DNA of 64,000 bases from positions 1,683,001-1,747,000 of the forward strand of contig NZ_WTYZ01000001.1 of NCBI RefSeq assembly GCF_009827455.1, read 5' to 3'. The number at the start of each line of letters is the position of its first letter. Position 1 is the stretch's first letter. Below the pieces are notes generated by a model. It saw only the letters and a list, made by a program, of their open reading frames with translations. It was not told the DNA's origin and did no database searches. Below, one piece after another: positions 25,717 through 33,790 of the stretch. A program made the translations under genes and the position numbers. The stretch comes from Pontixanthobacter aestiaquae. GTDB lineage: Bacteria; Pseudomonadota; Alphaproteobacteria; Sphingomonadales; Sphingomonadaceae.

Positions 25717-26652
25717 ATGCGAAAGAAGTTTACGATGTTGGCAGGTCTGGCCACGTTGATGAATCCGGGAGTCGCCATGGCGCAAAACAATCAGGTCGAA
25801 CCGCAATTGGTACTGAGTGAAGGCGAGGTGATGCGAGCCGATGCGATTCTCCGGGAGCTGGCGGGCGATTATATTAACGATCCGATAGCGATAGATTCGG
25901 TATTCGGTATCAAACTGGTCGACCAGTGGTGGACCGTGAGCGTCAATCGCATCGAAATCGCTTCGCGTCGTGGGCGTCTGACGGATCATTCTTTTGGTCC
26001 GCACGCAGTCTCGCTGACTCGCGGTGAGCCATCCGAACCGACGTGGTATTTTGATATTGCAAGCATCGACGTGCTCGAGAAGATCGCGAGTGGGGAAGTC
26101 AATGCCGGCACAGCCGCAATGAAGAGCTTCAGCAGCGATCGTGTTGGCGTCGATACCAGAGATATGGAGGGTTTTTCATCAACCTCGGGTGATCAGGCCG
26201 AGCTTTATCTCGCACTGTCGCATTTCTTCACCAAGGGTAAGCCGGAAGTGATCCGGTTCGGCCGTGATACATCGCTCGAGACCCACGGTGCTCAGGCGAC
26301 TGCCCTGCACATGATGAAAGGCGTTCGCGTGCTGCACATAAGCCTTGGGCCGCAGCAAGAGGCCAACGCTGATGCGCAACTTGAGTTCGGACAGATGCCG
26401 AACCTTTTCGTATTTACCAGTGGTACGGGAACATTACACACTGATGGTGGTCCGATTAAGGTGGGCGCAGGAATGAGCGTGTTCGTCCAGCAATTCGTCA
26501 AGCACCATATTGTAAACGATGGAGAAGAACCACTCGAAGGTATCCTTGTTCTCTACGGCGACAATTCGGACTTCGCTTTTGGAACATCATATCCGGCATA
26601 TCTGGAGGATATCAATGAATGGCACCGACAATATGAGTTCAAGAAGCAATAA
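25717..26652 (+). CDS. Exported protein with C-terminal cupin-like domain
   Basis: 311 residues with a signal peptide (MRKKFTMLAGLATLMNPGVAMA). The N-terminal half is not recognised. The C-terminal half (about 190-290) has cupin features: LHTDGGPIKVGAGMSVFVQQFVKHHIVNDGEEPLEGILV, i.e. a G-x-G turn and His-rich strand typical of a metal or small-molecule binding beta-barrel, with ATAL/RVLHISLG strands before it. (Motif shown as two parts: THLHTDGG-like start about residue 245; KHHIV about residue 266.) A ribosome-binding site AAGGGAG precedes the ATG. Placed after the tetR gene with a shared palindrome, so probably its target. Unknown role. Confidence 0.65.
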   Translation: MRKKFTMLAGLATLMNPGVAMAQNNQVEPQLVLSEGEVMRADAILRELAGDYINDPIAIDSVFGIKLVDQWWTVSVNRIEIASRRGRLTDHSFGPHAVSLTRGEPSEPTWYFDIASIDVLEKIASGEVNAGTAAMKSFSSDRVGVDTRDMEGFSSTSGDQAELYLALSHFFTKGKPEVIRFGRDTSLETHGAQATALHMMKGVRVLHISLGPQQEANADAQLEFGQMPNLFVFTSGTGTLHTDGGPIKVGAGMSVFVQQFVKHHIVNDGEEPLEGILVLYGDNSDFAFGTSYPAYLEDINEWHRQYEFKKQ

Positions 26653-26715
26653 GCAGACAGGGACAGAGTTCGCCGCCACTTTGCGCGGCTAGACGAAGAC
26701 GCTACAGCGCTGGTT

Positions 26716-27894
26716 ATGGAAACCAAAGCAGGCGATCCGGGCGCCTTCGCACAATTCGATTTGAACCGCGTCGATAGCCCCGCATTTGTTGTCGATACCG
26801 CGAAGCTGCGCGCCAATCTGCAAGTGCTCGCGGACATCCGTGATGCTGCCGATATCAAGATGCTGGGCGCACTAAAGGCGTTTTCGATGTGGTCAGTCGC
26901 GCCGATTATGGGCGATTATCTCGACGGCGTGTGCACGTCCGGCCTGTGGGAAGCGCGGCTGGCGAGCGAGTTTTATGATGGCGAAATCTCGACTTACTCC
27001 GCGGCGTTCAAGCCCGATGAATTGGAAGAGGTGTGCCGCCTGTCCGACCATGTGATTTTCAACACGCCGATGCAGATGGAGCGGGCGGCGCTAATTCTCG
27101 AGCAGGCCAAAGCGATGGGCGGGGGCGTGGAGGTCGGCCTGCGCGTCAATCCGATGCATCCGGAGGGCGAAGTGCCCAAATATGATCCCAGCGCGCCGTT
27201 CTCGCGCCTCGGTTTTCCGGTTGACCAGCTGGAGGACGAGCATGTCGAGCCGCTCGACGGGCTACATTTCCACAATCTGTGCGAGCAGGGTTTCGAGCCG
27301 CTGCGCAATACGTGGGACGCGCTCAAAGAGCATATCGAACCCTATTTCGGGCATTTCAAATGGATCAATCTGGGCGGCGGGCATCACATTACCCGCGCCG
27401 ATTATGACCGCGAGGCTTTGGTCGAGTTTCTGATCGAGGTGAAGGAAGAAACCGGCGCGGAAATCTATCTGGAACCAGGTGAGGCGATTGCGCTGGATGC
27501 GGGGATACTGACCGGCACCATCCTTGACCATCACTGGAACGGGATGCCGCTTGCGATCAGCGATATCTCTGCCACCTGCCACATGCCCGATGTGATCGAA
27601 GCGCCGTATCGCCCCGCGATGCTGGGCGAGGAAGAGGACGGGGCGGGGGATCCGGTCAGGCTGGGCGGGCCATCATGCCTCGCAGGTGATGTCATCGGCG
27701 ACTACCAACTGCCCGTGCCGTGCGAGCCAGGACAGCGGATCGCGTTTCTCGATCAGGCGCATTATTCGATGGTCAAAACCAACACGTTCAACGGGGTCCA
27801 ACTGCCGTCGATTTGGCTGTGGGATAGCGAGGCGGATCAGCTCGAACAGGTCAAGAGCTTCGGCTATCAGGATTTTCGGGGCCGTCTGAGCTAG
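26716..27894 (+). CDS. nspC: Carboxynorspermidine/carboxyspermidine decarboxylase
   Basis: A 392-residue alanine-racemase-fold PLP decarboxylase that removes CO2 from carboxy(nor)spermidine to give (nor)spermidine. The PLP lysine is about Lys54 in MLGALKAFSMWS, and the family's SGLWEARLA, FHNLCEQ and NLGGGHHI motifs (PLP phosphate-binding) follow. The C-terminal DQAHYSMVKTNTFNG contributes the active-site loop. Length matches NspC. With the 23761 dehydrogenase it completes the alternative spermidine pathway used by many bacteria lacking AdoMet decarboxylase. Confidence 0.93.
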   Translation: METKAGDPGAFAQFDLNRVDSPAFVVDTAKLRANLQVLADIRDAADIKMLGALKAFSMWSVAPIMGDYLDGVCTSGLWEARLASEFYDGEISTYSAAFKPDELEEVCRLSDHVIFNTPMQMERAALILEQAKAMGGGVEVGLRVNPMHPEGEVPKYDPSAPFSRLGFPVDQLEDEHVEPLDGLHFHNLCEQGFEPLRNTWDALKEHIEPYFGHFKWINLGGGHHITRADYDREALVEFLIEVKEETGAEIYLEPGEAIALDAGILTGTILDHHWNGMPLAISDISATCHMPDVIEAPYRPAMLGEEEDGAGDPVRLGGPSCLAGDVIGDYQLPVPCEPGQRIAFLDQAHYSMVKTNTFNGVQLPSIWLWDSEADQLEQVKSFGYQDFRGRLS

Positions 27895-27912
27895 GCCTGA
27901 GTTAGGCCTGAG

Positions 27913-28854
27913 TTAGCGCTTTTCTTCGTTGAAGCTGATGGCCAGATCGGCGAGTTTGGTGAACTGGCTGACGGTTTCTTCGATCTTCGCGCGGTCATCG
28001 GCCGCGTTGATCGAGCCGCTTTCAAACAGATTGCCGCTTTCCACCGCGATCACCACTTGGCCCGCGATGAACAGGCTGCGGATGTCATCGCCGTGGAAGG
28101 CGTCTTCGATGGCGATCAGCCGCTCGACATAGGTCGGATCGATCAGATAGCGCGCTTCGGTTTGGTCGTCGGAATAGACCACAAAACGGTCCTCGAACCC
28201 TGGATGGACCATATCGACTAAGCCGAGCTCATGGCCTTTGAATGAGACGTTATCCTGGCGCCCGCCGAAGAACTTCTTATGCTTGCCCGCGCGCTGGAGC
28301 AGTGTGGTTCCGTAGAACGGTTTGCCATAACCCATGGTGATGATCGCGCCGCGAAATACGGTGACCCAACGACTATTCTTGCCCGAGCCGCGTTTAACTT
28401 CGAGATGCGCTTCGAACAGGCTGAAATCGCGGCCCGCAACCGATCCGCTCCAACGGTCCTCGAACCCTGCCCGGCCGTAATGCGGGACCAATCCGTATTG
28501 CTTGCAGTGGCCGAATTCCTGGCCGGGCTCGAAATCATGTTCGTATGTCAGCCCGAGCGACTCTGCGATCGCATCGTTGATCCCGATCTTGGCCTGTTTC
28601 TTAGCCTCGGCTGTGGGCAGATAGCCCCAGACCGCACCGCCCATCGCGGCTCCGAAAGCCAGAAACAGTTTCAGCTGGGTTGAAATCGGCACCAGCAGGA
28701 ACAGGAAGGGCAGAATAATGACAGCCGCGATGGCCACTTTGAAATAGCGGCCTTTGGTCTTTTCCTTGGCTTCTTCGCGCACCACTTCATGCTGGGAAAG
28801 CCAGTCACCCAAGGGTCCGGCAAGCAAGCGATCTACGTTGGGCGCTTCAATCAT
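27913..28854 (-). CDS. DUF3137 domain membrane protein
   Basis: 313 residues. Two closely spaced membrane segments near residues 37-80 (AAVIILPFLFLLVP and LFLAFGAAMGGAVWGYL) precede a soluble beta-rich domain with IDPTYVERLIAIEDAFHG and SGNLFESGSIN, matching DUF3137. It is divergent from a lemA gene across a 67-bp gap. Lem-type proteins and DUF3137 proteins recur together, so a shared membrane role is likely, but no activity is known to me. The start at 28854 is the only ATG giving the hydrophobic segments in their usual place. Confidence 0.85.
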   Translation of the reverse strand: MIEAPNVDRLLAGPLGDWLSQHEVVREEAKEKTKGRYFKVAIAAVIILPFLFLLVPISTQLKLFLAFGAAMGGAVWGYLPTAEAKKQAKIGINDAIAESLGLTYEHDFEPGQEFGHCKQYGLVPHYGRAGFEDRWSGSVAGRDFSLFEAHLEVKRGSGKNSRWVTVFRGAIITMGYGKPFYGTTLLQRAGKHKKFFGGRQDNVSFKGHELGLVDMVHPGFEDRFVVYSDDQTEARYLIDPTYVERLIAIEDAFHGDDIRSLFIAGQVVIAVESGNLFESGSINAADDRAKIEETVSQFTKLADLAISFNEEKR

Positions 28855-28921
28855 ACGATTGGACCTTAATTAACTACCCCACTGTATGTATAGAGGGCTG
28901 ACGCAATCAAGGGATTAAACC

Positions 28922-29476
28922 GTGACATCACTCATCATTCTGGCAGTCGTTCTGGTCGTTCTGGCGATTTTCGTGGTTGGTATTTATAACCGCCTGGTTG
29001 GCCTGCGGCAGAATGTGAATCAAGGTGTGGCCGATATCGATGCGCAATTGCGCCAGCGGCACGATCTGATCCCGAACCTTGTGAACACCGTGAAAGGCTA
29101 TGCCGGGCACGAGAAAGAAACGCTGGATTCGGTGATTGCTGCGCGCAATCAGGCGGCCAGCGGTCCCGTTTCTTCGAACGACGAGGCGCAATTGCGCGTG
29201 GCTCTGGACAAGCTGCTTGCTCTGGGTGAGGCCTATCCCGACCTCAAAGCGAGCGCGAACTTCCAGGAATTGCAGCGCGAATTGTCGAATGTTGAAGACA
29301 AGCTGGCGGCAGCGCGCCGCGCTCTGAACGCTGCGGTATCGCGCTTCAACACTGCGCGGGAGAGTTTCCCGGCTATTCTATTCGCAGGTATGCTCGGTTT
29401 TCAGGAAGCCGATTTCCACCGCCTCGACGACAGCGAGAAGGGCGTGGTCGATCAGGTGCCCGACGTGGCATTTTGA
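28922..29476 (+). CDS. LemA family protein
   Basis: 184 residues, one N-terminal membrane helix (SLIILAVVLVVLAIFVVGIYN) then a helical-bundle domain with the LemA signature: VNQGVADIDAQLRQRHDLIPNLV and VKGYAGHEKETLD. The C-terminal pattern LSNVEDKLAAARRALNAAV and FNTARESFPA is also standard. The start is GTG 28922. Topology: short outside segment, helix, cytoplasmic bundle as in LemA structures. Divergent from the DUF3137 gene, which suggests a functional pair. The biochemical role is not established. Confidence 0.92.
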   Translation: MTSLIILAVVLVVLAIFVVGIYNRLVGLRQNVNQGVADIDAQLRQRHDLIPNLVNTVKGYAGHEKETLDSVIAARNQAASGPVSSNDEAQLRVALDKLLALGEAYPDLKASANFQELQRELSNVEDKLAAARRALNAAVSRFNTARESFPAILFAGMLGFQEADFHRLDDSEKGVVDQVPDVAF

Positions 29477-29600
29477 CGCGCTGCGATACGGAATTTCCTT
29501 GCGAAAACCTCTTCGCGTCACTATTTGCGCGCCTCACTGCCCCAAGGGATCAACCGCAAGGCAGCCTTGAACATTCACTACCTTCAGGGGGTCCCTTGAG

Positions 29601-30806
29601 TTGCACATCTATCCAGACGCCACTGCTGTAGTCCGCGACCTGTCGCCGGATGAACCGGTCATCCTCAATCGCCCGCAAGCCGCCGCGCGCGCTGCCCGCT
29701 TCTTTGTCGAGAAGTTTCCGGGCAAATCGCTCTATGCGGTGAAGGCCAATCCGTCACCCGCGCTGCTCAAAATCCTCTTCGATAACGGCATCACCCATTT
29801 CGATGTCGCATCGATTGCAGAGGTGCGATTGGCGCGCGAAGCAGTGCCGGATGCGACATTGTGCTTTATGCACCCGGTCAAAACATCGCGCGCAATTCGC
29901 GAGGCGTATCGCCAGCACGGCGTAAAGACCTTCAGCCTCGACACGATCGAAGAGCTGGAGAAGATCGTTGCCGCATGCAGCGACGAGCAAGGCAATCCGG
30001 CTACCGATCTACGCCTGCTGGTACGCCTGCGCGTGTCGAGCGAATATGCAGAATTGTCGCTCGCTTCCAAATTCGGCGTCGATCTGGCCGATGCGGGCGA
30101 GCTGCTGCAAGTCACCCGCCAGCATTGCGACTGGCTGGGTATTTGCTTCCATGTCGGCAGTCAGGCGATGAGCCCGCATGCCTATGTGCAGGGGCTCGAG
30201 CGCGTGCGCGCCGCCATCGCCGATGCCAGCGTGGTGATCGATATGGTCGATATCGGCGGAGGCTTCCCCAGCATTTACCCCGATATGGAACCGCCACCGC
30301 TGGAAGATTATTTCAGCGTCATCCACCGCCATTTCTACGAGCTGCCGATCGCGTACAATGCAGAGCTGTGGTGCGAACCGGGCAGGGCACTGTGTGCGGA
30401 ATATTCATCGCTGATCGTCCGCGTAGAGAGACGCCGCGGAGACGAGCTATTTATCAATGACGGCGCCTATGGCGCGCTCTACGACGCCGCGCATGTCGAT
30501 TGGCGTTTCCCCGTAAACGCGCTGGCGGACGATTTGCGCGATCCGCTGGAAGAATTCGCGTTCTTCGGCCCGACCTGCGACGATGCCGACTATATGAAAG
30601 GCCCGTTCTTGCTCCCCGGCGATATTAAAGCCGATGACTATATCGAGATCGGTATGCTGGGTGCCTATGGCGCAGCAATGAAAACCGGCTTCAACGGCTT
30701 CGGCGATGCCGAGCAAGTCGATGTGGCCGATGAACCGATGGCGAGCCTGTTCCGAGGCGACCGCGCCGATCCCAGAGCGAGCGATAATGTGGTGAGTTTG
30801 CGGTAG
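29601..30806 (+). CDS. Ornithine/lysine decarboxylase (PLP fold type III)
   Basis: 401 residues of the eukaryotic-like ODC/LDC group. The PLP lysine is Lys48 in LYAVKANPSP, FHVGSQ holds the PLP-ring histidine, GGGFPSIYP binds phosphate, EPGRAL follows, and the catalytic cysteine lies in FGPTCDDADYM near residue 330. It makes putrescine (or cadaverine) from ornithine (or lysine). The start is TTG 29601, with GGGGG about 12 bases upstream; no ATG nearby fits the family start. It supplies the diamine for the carboxyspermidine genes at 23761 and 26716. Ornithine specificity is inferred from that context. Confidence 0.9.
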   Translation: MHIYPDATAVVRDLSPDEPVILNRPQAAARAARFFVEKFPGKSLYAVKANPSPALLKILFDNGITHFDVASIAEVRLAREAVPDATLCFMHPVKTSRAIREAYRQHGVKTFSLDTIEELEKIVAACSDEQGNPATDLRLLVRLRVSSEYAELSLASKFGVDLADAGELLQVTRQHCDWLGICFHVGSQAMSPHAYVQGLERVRAAIADASVVIDMVDIGGGFPSIYPDMEPPPLEDYFSVIHRHFYELPIAYNAELWCEPGRALCAEYSSLIVRVERRRGDELFINDGAYGALYDAAHVDWRFPVNALADDLRDPLEEFAFFGPTCDDADYMKGPFLLPGDIKADDYIEIGMLGAYGAAMKTGFNGFGDAEQVDVADEPMASLFRGDRADPRASDNVVSLR

Positions 30807-30891
30807 AAATATCGGCTTCGATTGTAGTGTTTGCCGATACCTCCTAAGTCTCTGAAACTTAGCAATTCGCTTGGTTCTGAGGGATTGAACG

Positions 30892-32193
30892 ATGGATATT
30901 CGTACCTGTCCGATCGATTACCGCCTTAAAGGGGACGATTTCGTCCACACGTTGACAGTCGCTGAGATAGATTCCGGGACTGATCGGGCCTGGTCTTTCC
31001 TACCTTTTGAAGATCAAAAAGCGGATATTGAGGCACTTGACGATCGCTATCTGTTCGCAGTTGGGTCTAACAAAAGTGTCGCGATCTTTGATCTAGAGGA
31101 GCGCAAAAGAACGAATGGTGCCGACTGTCGTCACTATGTGTCGATTAGGGGGATGCATGGTAGACGATCATGGTGCTTCGCGCCGACGTCCCGCTCAGTT
31201 TTTGTACTCGATCCCGAACCCGTTTCCGATAAGCAGTTGAACGATTTCACGTTGCCGAGGCCGATGAGCTTTGTCCGGCAGCTTTCCACAGACGGTTCTA
31301 TCAGTCGAAGTTTCCCAATTGCGAGAGGTGCTGGTTTCCATACTCTCCTGTCCAGAGATGATGGCAAGATTGTCTGTGTTGGTTCTAGGGTCGTCGCGGT
31401 ATTCGACCCCCATAACAGTCAAGTTGACGTCCATGAATTGGGCGATCTGAAACGAGATTTTCAATGGCGTGACTACGATTTTTGTTGGTTCAGCGATGAT
31501 GCCCGGTGGGCACTCCGGCCTCATATTGGATCGATAGTTCGATCGTCTTCTGCGCATAGAAAGCTCAATTTTGTTCCACGCCTAATCTCCAGGTTTTCGG
31601 CGAAAGATCCAAAGGCCAGTAGCTCCGAACTAGATCAGCCCGACTACCAGGATTCTGGGAACTTCCAGATTGGCATCGCGCTTGATTTGTTCTCGCTCGA
31701 CCCTCTCAAATTCGAGCGGACACTTGTTGTGCGCTATCACTCTGCAGAGTCGTTTGGTTTTGATGGCGAGTACCTCCACTCGCTTGCCGATCAATTCGAA
31801 CATCGTGATTGGAATGGCATTGATCAAATTGAGATACCACCGTCCTCACGCAAAATTCCCAATTTGGGGTACACCCGTGAGGAGTCGGCAATTTCTCACC
31901 TCTTCCAGCGGATAGAAAGTGTTTTATGGGATCGGGGTGAGATGTGCTTCAAAATTGCGATTGTCGAAAGAACGCGGTCAGTCACTTCATTAACAATGAA
32001 CGGAAATGAGGATGTTCAAGATTTGGCGTTTCGCGACGTGTTTGTTGACGGCGAACTTGGACCGTTGACATTTATATCTGGAGAACCGCGCTCGCAAAAC
32101 TTCTTTGATGAACAATTGCCATCAGAGAGCGCTATCTCGACTATCAAAGAGCAAATCGAGGAAATGTCAGCGAACGAAATTCGATGGATGTAA
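30892..32193 (+). CDS. Hypothetical protein, possibly acquired
   Basis: 433 residues with no recognised domain, signal peptide or membrane segment. The chain alternates short beta-like strands with Asp/Ser turns (YLFAVGSNKSVAIFDLEE, KIVCVGSRVVAVFDP), which hints at a beta-propeller-like fold of weak repeats. It has more AT-rich codons than its neighbours by eye (many ATT, TTT, AAA and GAT codons). A ribosome-binding site is weak (GAGGGATTG about 8 bases before ATG). A truncated tauD lies just downstream on the other strand, so this is a likely insertion site. Function unknown. Confidence 0.6.
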   Translation: MDIRTCPIDYRLKGDDFVHTLTVAEIDSGTDRAWSFLPFEDQKADIEALDDRYLFAVGSNKSVAIFDLEERKRTNGADCRHYVSIRGMHGRRSWCFAPTSRSVFVLDPEPVSDKQLNDFTLPRPMSFVRQLSTDGSISRSFPIARGAGFHTLLSRDDGKIVCVGSRVVAVFDPHNSQVDVHELGDLKRDFQWRDYDFCWFSDDARWALRPHIGSIVRSSSAHRKLNFVPRLISRFSAKDPKASSSELDQPDYQDSGNFQIGIALDLFSLDPLKFERTLVVRYHSAESFGFDGEYLHSLADQFEHRDWNGIDQIEIPPSSRKIPNLGYTREESAISHLFQRIESVLWDRGEMCFKIAIVERTRSVTSLTMNGNEDVQDLAFRDVFVDGELGPLTFISGEPRSQNFFDEQLPSESAISTIKEQIEEMSANEIRWM

Positions 32194-32227
32194 GGCCGAT
32201 CTTCATTATGCGGCCGACCTATCCAAA

Positions 32228-32461
32228 TTACGGCCTGTCTCCAGCAATGGTGACCCGCTCCATAACCCGCCGCGCGGGGAAATAGTCGCTCACCGCCAAG
32301 TGCTGGCACACGCGGTTGTCCCGGAAGGCGATGGAGCCTTTCTCCCAGCGGAAGCGGCATTGAATTTCTGGGTTCGCGGCGGTGGCGTAGAGATGGTCGA
32401 GCAGCCAACGGCTTTCGCCCGCGCTTACCCTTACAACATAGCTCGACGTCCATTCAGCCGG
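32228..32461 (-). pseudogene. TauD/TfdA-family dioxygenase remnant (C-terminal fragment)
   Basis: The minus-strand frame encodes about 77 residues of the C-terminal quarter of a 2-oxoglutarate-dependent dioxygenase. It runs through SAGESRWLLDHLYATAANPE, CRFRWEKGSIAFRDNRVCQH and DYFPARRVMERVTIAGDRP, ending in TAA. It retains the third iron-ligand histidine (VCQHLA) and the 2-oxoglutarate-binding arginine region (RRVMERV). An in-frame TGA lies just upstream at 32462-32464, and no N-terminal part exists nearby. So it is a decayed or truncated gene, probably cut by the arrival of the adjacent orphan gene. Confidence 0.8.
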
Positions 32462-32534
32462 TCAAGTTTCGCTGTCCTACAGCCATCCGCCTGACATACA
32501 TGGTTCGATTCGTTCACTCTTCAGGAGACGGATC

Positions 32535-33635
32535 ATGACCGGCCACAGTAATCTTCCCGCCGATACCGACCACCCCATATCGGACGCCGAGCTGAACAAG
32601 CGGCTCGCGCAGCACGGGGTTGCGTTGCGGCCGTCTGCGGGTGAAGCCGGGCGCTGGCCTGCGGGCTGGTTGCCGGGCGATGACCCGGTTGAGATCGATT
32701 TGGACGCGGATAGCTTACCTCCCCGCGGGGGAGGGATCGAGGGTGGGGGGTGCACTGATGGTTACGTAGAACACCAAGGCGAACCGGATACACCCACCCC
32801 CAACCCCCTCCCTCAAGAGAGGGGGCTATATGAGCCGCTCCATCCTGCGGCCGTGTTCGACACCGGGGCGCGGGTTCGCTTCCTCGATGCGCTGGCGGGG
32901 CACGGTAATGTCCGTTCGGCGGCTGCGCAGGTCGGGGTGAGCCGCGAGACGGTCTATCGCGCGCGCCGACGCTATGCCGATTTCGCGCGATGCTGGGACA
33001 TGGCGCTGGTTCATGCGCGCGCACGGTACGAGGCAGAACTGGCCGCTCGCGCTGTGGACGGGGTGCGCGTTCCGGTGTTCGTCCGGGGCGAGCATGTCGC
33101 CACATATCGCAGGCATGATGCGCGCTATCTGCTGGCGCATCTTGCGCGGCTTGACCGGCGGATTGCCGAAGATCCGGATATGGCAAGAGATGCCGGACAG
33201 TTCGACCGCTTGCTGGCGGCCATGGCGGGTCATGAACCGCTGGAGGATTTTGATGCGGTCGCGGACACGCTTCGCAAGGATCGCTCCGGATCGGCCCCAA
33301 ACATTCCGCCGACGCGCGACGAATATGTCAGCTATGCAAGGAGCGAGGCGCTTGCCGATCAGTCTGCCCAAAGCGATCCGGGCCACAGCGATCTGTCCGA
33401 GAGCGATCCAGCCGAGCAGGCCGACCGGGACCAGGCCGAAGCGGACGCAATGCACCGTAGTGCGCAGGCCGCGGGTCAGGATTGGGATGCATGGGATGCA
33501 GCCGGCGCGGACTTGCTCGACCGGGTGCTCGCGGAAGAGGCGGCAGTTGAAGCGACCAGGAAAATAGAACGCGAGGGGAGTGTCACATGTGTCAACACCG
33601 CGCCTCCGGATATGGTTGGTGAGGTGCCGGATTAG
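32535..33635 (+). CDS. Hypothetical protein with HTH, carrying an in-frame repeat insertion
   Basis: 366 residues. A central helix-turn-helix is visible (AAAQVGVSRETVYRARRRYADFARCWD, i.e. a sigma/terminase-small-subunit-like HTH near residues 132-160), flanked by charged helices. The C-terminal third is acidic and rich in Gln, Asp and Ala. Residues about 62-98 (PPRGGGIEGGG through PNPLPQERG) are encoded by a palindromic genomic repeat at about 32717-32826 inserted in frame. Similar proteins of unknown role occur in sphingomonads. Not coded as transposase or phage protein by anything visible. ATG 32535 follows AGGAGACGGATC. Confidence 0.7.
   Translation: MTGHSNLPADTDHPISDAELNKRLAQHGVALRPSAGEAGRWPAGWLPGDDPVEIDLDADSLPPRGGGIEGGGCTDGYVEHQGEPDTPTPNPLPQERGLYEPLHPAAVFDTGARVRFLDALAGHGNVRSAAAQVGVSRETVYRARRRYADFARCWDMALVHARARYEAELAARAVDGVRVPVFVRGEHVATYRRHDARYLLAHLARLDRRIAEDPDMARDAGQFDRLLAAMAGHEPLEDFDAVADTLRKDRSGSAPNIPPTRDEYVSYARSEALADQSAQSDPGHSDLSESDPAEQADRDQAEADAMHRSAQAAGQDWDAWDAAGADLLDRVLAEEAAVEATRKIEREGSVTCVNTAPPDMVGEVPD
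32717..32826. repeat. Palindromic GC-rich repeat inserted inside a coding sequence
   Basis: The arms CCTCCCCGCGGGGGAGGG at the left end and CCCCCTCCCTCAAGAGAGGGGG at the right end can pair, with an inner GGGTGGGGGG / CACCCACCCCC pair. It keeps the surrounding frame open and adds about 37 residues to the host protein. A similar half palindrome appears near 63647-63665. Confidence 0.75.
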
Positions 33636-33706
33636 CCCCCGAAACCCACAAACCGCGCAACAGCCAGTTTTGCTGTATTGGCGATCGCCGCATTATCGGT
33701 AGCCAT
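33632..33706 (-). CDS. Possible 24-residue ORF with a nitroreductase-like C-terminal tail
   Basis: The minus-strand frame reads MATDNAAIANTAKLAV followed by ARFVGFGG and stop. The ending matches the last residues (ARFVGFGD) of the nitroreductase at 36023-36700. GGGAG lies about 7 bases upstream of the ATG. It may be a remnant of a second nitroreductase copy or a chance small ORF. Translation is unproven. Confidence 0.3.
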   Translation of the reverse strand: MATDNAAIANTAKLAVARFVGFGG

Positions 33707-33790
33707 TCATTTCTCCCATGTGTTTCGGAGTATGAAGGAAGAACGGTCGTGCGCCAAGCGAGGTGCCGGTTTGGGGCAACCCAGAACCAT

